Of a DNA stretch of 64,000 nt, positions 46,153 through 53,500 are shown one piece after another. Within the stretch, counting starts at the first letter, position 1. Every line of letters begins with the position of its first letter. The notes under the pieces are model-generated. The model saw only the letters and a program-made list of their open reading frames with translations, did not search any database and was not told the origin of the DNA. The position numbers and the translations under genes were made by a program. This DNA comes from Symbiodinium natans. Its lineage: Eukaryota > Sar > Dinophyceae > Suessiales > Symbiodiniaceae. Where the stretch lies: contig CAJNDS010000613.1 in the NCBI GenBank assembly GCA_905221605.1, positions 280,001-344,000 on the forward strand. The letters run 5' to 3'.

Positions 46153-49100
46153 ATGGCAAACTTCCCGAACCCTTTCTGGTCAGATGCAGTGCAGCAGGAA
46201 TTTCGCCGCGCACAACAGGTCGTGCAGGACGACCCTGGGGAAGGAGGTGCAGCCATAAGGGAAGGCGATGAGTCAGAACGTGAACCGCCATATGAGCTTG
46301 GACCTCAAGCCCAGGAAACTCCTGAGGCCGCAGCAAGCACAGCCAGGGATGATGTGCCTCATGAACTAGCTCCGTGTCATGCAGAAGTACTTCGTATTGA
46401 CCCTGTTGCGCTGGCAACACAGCCACAGGAACCGGAGGCACAAGTTGCCAGAGAAGCATCGCCTGGACATTTTAGCGTTACAGGTTACAGCGAGTTTTCG
46501 GCCATGGAACGTGGAGTTATCAAAGCAGAAGATGATCGCGAACTGGTTCCAGTACAGCCAGTGGCTACAGATCCCTTTGGCGATCTGGCGTCAATGCTAC
46601 GGGTACTGATGCAAGGCCAACAGTCTTTGGTGGAGCGAATGGATAAGCTGGAGAGCTCCAAAGCATCGTCATCGTCTGCAGGTGCAAGCTCTAGTGTCCC
46701 TGAGCCACGTCCGAAGGCTGTGTTTCCTCCTCAGTTCGTTGGCACACCAGCTGTGACAGGCAAGCCGGCTAACCTTGGGGAAACTGGGACGGGGTCGGGC
46801 GGGAGAGGGGGTCAAATGGGACCACCAACTGAGGCCCAGGCCCAGGCTCCAAGTGCGGGTGTGGTTGAAGTTGAAGGGTCAAAGTACGCCTGGCGAGTCA
46901 CGCCCGAAGGATTGAAGCTTGAGAAACAGGCCCCAACACGACCGGCAAGAGCCGTGTCCGTAGCTGAGGTCTTGAACCCAAGGGCTAGGTCACCCTTTGT
47001 ACCCGTCACTCCCGACAAAACCCCAAAGCGAGGACGAGAGCCTAGGACTCGTAGTGAAAGCCCTCAAAGAGCTCGTCAATCTGGAGGAGCTGCTGCAAGC
47101 TTGTCAGGACCTCTTGACATGGGTAACTTTGGGTATGAGAACTATGTTCAGCTGTATCAAGATGCTTTGCGTCCCGGTGAGCCTCCACCCATTCCCGAAT
47201 TCCTAAGAAAGCAGTCCGTGCCAAGTGGCGGTCAGGACAGAGGTAGAAGTAGCCCTGCTCGAAAGGTCGTAGGTGTCAGCAGTGGTTTGAAATACCCAAT
47301 GAGCCCAGGAGGTACTGAAATTAGGCCACCCCCACCTCCAGGCCTTAGAGCTCAAGCCGAAATGCAACCTGAAGAACCCATCAAGTACGTGCCTGAGCTT
47401 CCTCAACTTGACAAGTATGATCCTACTAACTCCAGTATTACTGCAGGTGATTGGCTGGCAACGTTGGGTCCCACCATGTCGTCGTTGAGTCAGGGAGCGC
47501 GTGAGTGGTGGGGAGATGTGTTGCGTGAGGCGAAACAGTTGTACACACGTTGGCTACTCGCATCACCTCTCGACCGACTTAGTATTTACCCCGAAGCCCT
47601 TGTTGAACTTCACCAAACCGGTAGATTCAGTAGGGTAGAGCAGAAAGCAGTGCCCATGTTGCTGAAATGTGTTGGTGCAGATTTGCGTGAGGACATAGTT
47701 ACGTCTAGATTGTTTTCGACCGCTGCAATCGTGTACAAGACCATGTGTAAGTACCAACCTGGGGGAAGTGCAGAGCGTGAACAACTGCTTAACTACATTA
47801 CACACCCAGGAAGCAGTGCAACTGCACATGCCGCAGTCAAGGCTATCAGGAAATGGCGTCGTTGGATTGTCAGATCGACTGAGGTTGGCCTGAATCTCCC
47901 AGACCCGTCGTTGCAGGTGAAAGGTCTAGACACTCTTCATCCTCCGAATTTGTCCACCTCTTCGTTGTTTCGCCTTCAAACCTTTAGGACGAACCACTTG
48001 CTTGACCAAGTCCCCAACCAGGATGCTGTCAGTAAGTACGCTGAGCTTTTGTTGGCCGAGTGCGAGGCTGCAGCATTGAGTGAGGACCCCAAGAAACATA
48101 AGGTTGCTCGGGTTGAGACGCCGGGTGGTGGGGAGTCAAAGGGGAAGGGTGCTGAGGCGAAGGGTGGTGGTAAGGGTGGAAAGGGCAATCCTAAGCCAGC
48201 ATGCAAGCACTGGATGACTGAAGCTGGATGTCACTATGCCGATAAATGTCATTTTACGCATGCCCCCATAGGTAAGGGAACTGGCAGGTGTTTTCTATGC
48301 AGTGCCACTGGTCACATGAAAGATGCATGTCCCCGCAAAAACCCTGAAGCTGCTAAGGTTGAGGATACCCTGCCCAAAGCCAAGGGCAAGGGGGGAACCA
48401 AGAGCGCTAAGAAGGCTGAGGCTGCAAGCGCCGCGGAGTCCGCCCAAGCTGCTAGTGCAGGTTCGGGGGAGGGGCAGCTGGGAGCATCCAGCGCCCAAAT
48501 GATGCAAGAGGCGACGAACTTGCTGCGGTCCCTACAGCTAAAAGCGCTCAATGTCGGCGCCGAGCTGGTGCCAGAATTGTTCCAAAACGACCGCAGAAGT
48601 TTTGAGCCATCTGACGCAGCCCATCTGGGCGTGCCGGATGGCCCGGGCCTTAGTTGCAAGTATGGCCTGATCGATTCCGGTGCAAGCGCGTGCCTTAGAC
48701 CGAAGCTTGAGGGCGAGGACTTGAGTGCTCTCAAGAGACATGAAGTGAATCTCGCGTCAGGTTCCGCGATGTTATGGGTCAACTCACTAGGCACACTTGT
48801 CACTGACCAAGAGGCTGAGCCGATCGTTTCCCTAGGACAGCTTATCGAGCTTGGATGTCGGCTAGACTGGTCAGGTCGAAGGTGTGTGCTGGCTCACCCG
48901 CAACGCGGAAAGATTGAAGTTTTCACTACCTCCGGATGCCCCCGAGTGTCAGAAACTGAGGCATACAAGTTGATTGCCGAAATTGAGCAACATCGCATGT
49001 GGAGCTTCGCCAATGACCTGTGTGCACGAACGCTCGAAATCCGCACAGCGCACAACACTGAAATTGAGCTTTTAGACAAGTTGATTCACGACGTGCGGGT

Positions 49101-49572
49101 TGATGGGGACGTTGGTTCGGCTTTGCATGTTGCTGCAGGACGCATGTGGCCCCAAATCCCAAATGATGTGAAGTCCGCAGTCGCAGCGTGGCCAGAGCAG
49201 TCACATGAGACCTTAGTCTGGAACCGTAGGTTTAGGCGAAAACTTAAAAAGGCTGGGAAGGTCGTTCTTAACTTGTTTGCTGGAGAGAGCCGGCGGCAGA
49301 TTGAAGATGCCGTGACAGCTGCAGGAGGTGTTTGTGTGTCGGTCGACCTAAAAGAAGACCTGATGAACCCGCTCACGTATAGGTACCTCCTTGAGTTAGT
49401 TTGTTCGGGGAAAGTCGATGCGGTGCTCGGGGGTCCGCCCTGTGGTCCATTCTCGAGGTGTCGGTTTCGGGAGGGAGGTCCACCCCCACTTCGAGCTCGC
49501 GATGGCCCCCATGAGCCCCCATGTGCATGGTTTGCCCGGTTTGACTCCCTCTCAGCAGTCGCAGGTGTATGA
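46153..49572 (+). CDS. Gag-protease ORF with methyltransferase-like 3' part
   Basis: 1139 codons from an ATG soon after the primer-binding site. Residues 1-670 are gag-like, proline/charge-rich then helical. A CCCH finger (C684-x8-C693-x5-C699-x3-H703) and a CCHC knuckle (C713-x2-C716-x4-H721-x4-C726, CFLCSATGHMKDAC) bind nucleic acid. An aspartic protease motif YGLIDSGASA has its catalytic Asp at 841. From about 1035 the sequence resembles a C5-cytosine methyltransferase: VVLNLFAGES (motif I, SAM site), VSVDLKED around D1065, and VLGGPPCGPFSRCR with C1097 in the position of the catalytic Cys of motif IV. The frame ends 31 codons later at a stop; the domain continues in the next frame. Confidence 0.92.
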   Translation: MANFPNPFWSDAVQQEFRRAQQVVQDDPGEGGAAIREGDESEREPPYELGPQAQETPEAAASTARDDVPHELAPCHAEVLRIDPVALATQPQEPEAQVAREASPGHFSVTGYSEFSAMERGVIKAEDDRELVPVQPVATDPFGDLASMLRVLMQGQQSLVERMDKLESSKASSSSAGASSSVPEPRPKAVFPPQFVGTPAVTGKPANLGETGTGSGGRGGQMGPPTEAQAQAPSAGVVEVEGSKYAWRVTPEGLKLEKQAPTRPARAVSVAEVLNPRARSPFVPVTPDKTPKRGREPRTRSESPQRARQSGGAAASLSGPLDMGNFGYENYVQLYQDALRPGEPPPIPEFLRKQSVPSGGQDRGRSSPARKVVGVSSGLKYPMSPGGTEIRPPPPPGLRAQAEMQPEEPIKYVPELPQLDKYDPTNSSITAGDWLATLGPTMSSLSQGAREWWGDVLREAKQLYTRWLLASPLDRLSIYPEALVELHQTGRFSRVEQKAVPMLLKCVGADLREDIVTSRLFSTAAIVYKTMCKYQPGGSAEREQLLNYITHPGSSATAHAAVKAIRKWRRWIVRSTEVGLNLPDPSLQVKGLDTLHPPNLSTSSLFRLQTFRTNHLLDQVPNQDAVSKYAELLLAECEAAALSEDPKKHKVARVETPGGGESKGKGAEAKGGGKGGKGNPKPACKHWMTEAGCHYADKCHFTHAPIGKGTGRCFLCSATGHMKDACPRKNPEAAKVEDTLPKAKGKGGTKSAKKAEAASAAESAQAASAGSGEGQLGASSAQMMQEATNLLRSLQLKALNVGAELVPELFQNDRRSFEPSDAAHLGVPDGPGLSCKYGLIDSGASACLRPKLEGEDLSALKRHEVNLASGSAMLWVNSLGTLVTDQEAEPIVSLGQLIELGCRLDWSGRRCVLAHPQRGKIEVFTTSGCPRVSETEAYKLIAEIEQHRMWSFANDLCARTLEIRTAHNTEIELLDKLIHDVRVDGDVGSALHVAAGRMWPQIPNDVKSAVAAWPEQSHETLVWNRRFRRKLKKAGKVVLNLFAGESRRQIEDAVTAAGGVCVSVDLKEDLMNPLTYRYLLELVCSGKVDAVLGGPPCGPFSRCRFREGGPPPLRARDGPHEPPCAWFARFDSLSAVAGV
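49505..49524 (+). other. 10-bp tandem duplication causing the frameshift
   Basis: GCCCCCATGA is followed by GCCCCCATGT. Ten bases shift the frame by +1, exactly the shift between the first and second pol frames. Upstream homology stays in frame 1 up to RARDGPHEPP and resumes in frame 2 at HGLPGLTPSQQ. Confidence 0.7.
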
Positions 49573-50566
49573 ATCTGATGTCCTTTTGCATCGCATGTAC
49601 ATGTTGGCATTGTTGGCATCACGAGCAGTTACCTGGATAGACGGGACAGCTGATGAGTGCATAAAACGCGTGGGAAGCACCTCGGCAGGGGATGCCGGTA
49701 CCTACACGTTCAGGAGTCGATGTTGGGTGTTGTTTGAAAATCCCCAGGACCCTCAGTCGTACCTGAGCCCTGAGGTCATGGAGCATGAGGCCCCAGATGG
49801 ATACCCTTCAATGTGGGCCACTCCGAGTTACCTAGCAGTTGAGCGATTGCTGGGGTTAAAGCAAATTCATGGGGATCAAGGACCGCTTGGCCACCCTAAA
49901 AGGAAGCCAACTACGTGGGCGTCCACACAGCCGATGAGCGCCATGAGTGTGAGGGGTCCGGGTTGGCAGGGTGAGGGAGCGGGTGATCCAAACCAATCCA
50001 CTGTTGGGGAGTCTGCTCGATGGGCGGCATGGGCGCCAGGTGCATTGCGCATTGTGTGTGCTCAGCTTGAGGCCGTTGTGTCGGGGAGCCCCAAACTCAA
50101 ACTTTCCAAGATTAGTTTTGAAGCACATGTAAAGAATGGACATTGGCCACCATTAAGGACATGCAGAGATTGTGTGATCGGGACCGCTACCCAAAGGCAA
50201 CATAGACGAGTCCGCGCACCACAGGCCTTTGTATTGTCGCTTGATTGTCCAGGTCCGTACAAAAAGTCGCAGGACGAACTCAGTCATCGTAGGCGTTATC
50301 TATTGACTGCGGTTTACACAGTTCCTGTTGACGTGCGTGGTCGGCCCTTGTTGGCAGAGTCCCAAACTCCGGCAAATCCTGATGAAGAGCGCGCTAGTCA
50401 GGTGGATTTGGGAAATGAGCCAGATGAACCTAGGGAGGTTGAGGCCGAGCCCGATAATCAACCAGGGTTGGATGGTGATGGCGATCCTGGAGTGCCCCGA
50501 GTTGGACCCGATGGTCAGCGAGGGAGTAAGTGTCATGAGTTCCGGGTTCGGGGGAGGGTTCGCTGA
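49520..50566 (+). CDS. Pol middle frame: methyltransferase end and integrase N-part
   Basis: Frame 2 is open from before 49418, but the homologous part starts near 49520; it has no convincing start of its own. It carries a segment WVLFENPQDPQ (Glu-Asn-Pro, the position of methyltransferase motif VI, ENV), then the integrase zinc-binding site H-x4-H-x6-C-x2-C (FEAHVKNGHWPPLRTCRDC; nucleotides 50126-50173), then LSLDCPGPY with the first catalytic Asp of the integrase core at 50243. An acidic 70-residue tail follows to TGA (50564-50566). Either a decayed frame or a product made by frameshifting. Confidence 0.85.
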   Translation, partial: HVHGLPGLTPSQQSQVYESDVLLHRMYMLALLASRAVTWIDGTADECIKRVGSTSAGDAGTYTFRSRCWVLFENPQDPQSYLSPEVMEHEAPDGYPSMWATPSYLAVERLLGLKQIHGDQGPLGHPKRKPTTWASTQPMSAMSVRGPGWQGEGAGDPNQSTVGESARWAAWAPGALRIVCAQLEAVVSGSPKLKLSKISFEAHVKNGHWPPLRTCRDCVIGTATQRQHRRVRAPQAFVLSLDCPGPYKKSQDELSHRRRYLLTAVYTVPVDVRGRPLLAESQTPANPDEERASQVDLGNEPDEPREVEAEPDNQPGLDGDGDPGVPRVGPDGQRGSKCHEFRVRGRVR

Positions 50567-50568
50567 TG
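50539..50568 (+). other. Second frame change, TGATG overlap
   Basis: The stop TGA (50564-50566) of the middle frame overlaps the ATG (50566-50568) of the next as TGATG. Frame 1 is open only from 50539, so the switch must occur in a 28-bp window containing the G-rich run TTCGGGGGAGGGTT. One lost base in the G run, a -1 slip, or stop-restart would all explain it. Confidence 0.65.
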
Positions 50569-53500
50569 CCAGATGCTGGCGCGGATGCCTCGAGTGAACT
50601 TCGGGGGAGTGTTGTGTTGGGTGAGGTTTGTGAGGAGCTCGACATAAGCCGGGGAGGTCCTCTGGCCGAGTGCACGAACGAGCCCAGCATCCCAAGTGAT
50701 TGTGAGGGCTACGAGCCTTCAGTTGTAGATCCTAGTGAAGAGGATCGCGCTCTAGATGAGTGGTTCGGTGATAAGTTGTACCCCGCGCGTGGCAGCCACG
50801 CTGCAGGTCGTGAGTTGCTTGAGCGCTGTGCGGAAGATAAGGCTAAGCTGGACGATGAAGCTGATGCCGAAAACCGCCCCATTAAAATGGTTGAGCTTGT
50901 CTTTGTTGAACCCCTTGACTCCAAAGGTCCAAACGAAGTTGCGCATGCCACTGCCCGGATTTGTGCGCAGCTTGAGGTGCTGAAGTTGCCGATTGCGCGA
51001 ATCCATACAGACGCAGGGTCAGAGTTCATCTCGACACCATTTAGGCGTTTCGTTGACGCGCGTGGCATATTGCACACTGCCGCTGCGCCCCAAGAGCACA
51101 ACAGCAACGGCAGGGTTGAAAATGTCGTACGCCGACTAAAGCAGCAGGTTCGTACTATTCTGCTAGCTAACGCACATCCCCCCGATAAGTGGGCCTGCGC
51201 CGCAAGAGCGGTCGCCGCGAGGTGGCGGTCAGACACGCTTGCCCGCTTGGGATGGCCACAGCCCACGTTGGCACCTTACGGCACTAAAACACAGATACTT
51301 ACTAGGACATGGCATCGCCGACGTCAGTCAGAGTGGAAGGCCCGTGCCGAAGACGGTATTGTGTTGTGCCCCGCCAGCCTTGTAAAACATGGCTATGTTG
51401 TGTTGGTCGGTGACATGTTGAAGCTTGCGACGAAGTTGTTCCACGGCGACAGCCCAAACTTACAGGTAGTTGCCACCAATCCTGATGGCGACGATCCACC
51501 GTTTGAAGAGGGAGAGCTGCCAGCCCCAGTGCGCCGGCATAGTGCCAAACGGCCCGTTGTGCTTGCAAAAGTTGGTTGCGAAAGCCGGGGAACACCCCAG
51601 GCCGTTGACCAACGTGCTCGTGAGCTTGCTGCTACAGCGCCGTTTGATGTTGATGTGGCTTTGGCCTTTGTTGCTCAGTTGTCTCTTTCTGACCTTGACG
51701 CGTCGCGTGATAATGGCAAGCGCCAGCGCTTACAATCTGGCAAGCATCATGTGTTTGGTCAGTTTGTGCATGGTGGCGTGTCAGGTGTGACCAAGAACAC
51801 GAAGCGTTTCTCAGGTGTAGCAGCGTTGTTGACCAAGCTTGTGCGGCATGCTGTGCCACACGCTGAGTTTACTACCGTTGTTTTGAGTACTGACGCTGAG
51901 GCAGTGTTGCACCGTGATGTTCACAATCATCCGTTGTACCCAAACCACATAGTTACTGTGCAAGCGCCGTCTAGTGGTGGTGGCTTGTGGGTGCAAACTG
52001 TCAGTGGTGATGAGCAAAGTGGACCAGCGGTTTGCAAAACGCTTCCTACAGGACAAGTTGCGCAAGGACAAGTTTTTCCCTTAGGACAGCCGTTTCAGTT
52101 CAACTCGCACCGGTGGCATTGCACTGAGCCGTGGCCATGTGGAGAGCATCGAGTTGTGCTTTCTGCTTACACGGTGAGCCGCCCGGATAAGCTCAAAGGA
52201 GCGGAGCGTGCGGAGTTGACAAGCCTGGGGTTCAACGTTCCCCCACAAGAGCAGTTTTCCAATGTTGCTGTTGCACAGCAAGGGGGAGCCACCCCTCTGA
52301 AAGAGCTTGAAAATCCCAAAAACCCTAAAAATAGCATAATCCAAAACCCAAAAAAGCTTGAGAGTGAAGGCGTAGGTCCTGTTGCTGAAGAGCAGGCCGC
52401 CGCATGTACCTGTAGTTGCTGTGAGCGTGACTGTGTTGTTTGCAGCAAGTTGTTTGTGAAGCTTGACGCCGTGTGCTTTGCTGGGGTGTCGCCAGAGGCA
52501 ACCGTTGAGCGTGAGGTGTCTGCCGTGCCAGACCTGTCCATGAGCGTACCTTGCTGTTGCGCGGTAGGGTGCGAGGAGTTCGAAGCACAGTTGTTTTTCG
52601 ACAGTTTTCGGCCAACTAACCTTGAAGACACGCCAGACAGAGCGTGTGACGAGGAGGCCTATGAGCAAGAAGTTGAGCAGGCTCTGTTTTTAGAACCGCG
52701 CGAGCTTGAGGGTGATGCGCGGGCGCTTGAAGGGCTGCTTAACGAGCACAGTGTGGTGAGCAAGCTGATCGCCCATGAGCGACAAGAGTTCATCACAGCC
52801 TTTGAAGAGCATGGCCTAAAGGAGGCCTGTGAGGGCACCATCCTCTCTGACCTGCTCGTGAGGCGGGAGGAGTTGGAGTGCGAGTTGCGTGCCTTGAGCT
52901 TGCGTGACGAAAGTGCGGTTGCTGTCTGCGTGTGTGAAGCATCCTTTCCGGAAACTCTTGATGAGAACGCGGTTCAAGAGGACACGCCGGAGCAGGTGTT
53001 GCAGACCAAGATCGTACCGAACTGGCAAGTTCTTCAAAACTTCGAGGTGTGGCGACCGGCAGTCGTCGCAGAGTTCCTGTCCCTTACTGAGGACAAAGAG
53101 GCGCTTGAGCCTGTGACCCAGGAGAGGCTGGACGAGTTGAGCGCGAAGGGTGTGAAGGTCACTGTCATTCCCTCAAAGCTTATCTGCAGTATCAAGGCCC
53201 CCAAAGGTAGGCTCAAAGCCCGAATAGTTGCTTGTGGTAACTTTCTTGGTACGTGCCTAGGAGAGTCAAAGGCCCAGAGGAAACATGACCTCTACTCTAG
53301 TGGAGTTGACCTTACTCACCTGCGCATGTTGTTAGCATATAGTTCACGTCGTGGAATGCCTGTTTGGTCTGTAGACATCAAGACTGCTTTCCTGAACTCA
53401 GAACTGTTACCTAGGAACCGTGAGGGTGCACAAGAAGCAGTAGCTCACGCTGGAACTGCTCACGCGGTCCGCCGGGACTCGCCGGAGAGCGAGAACCCAG

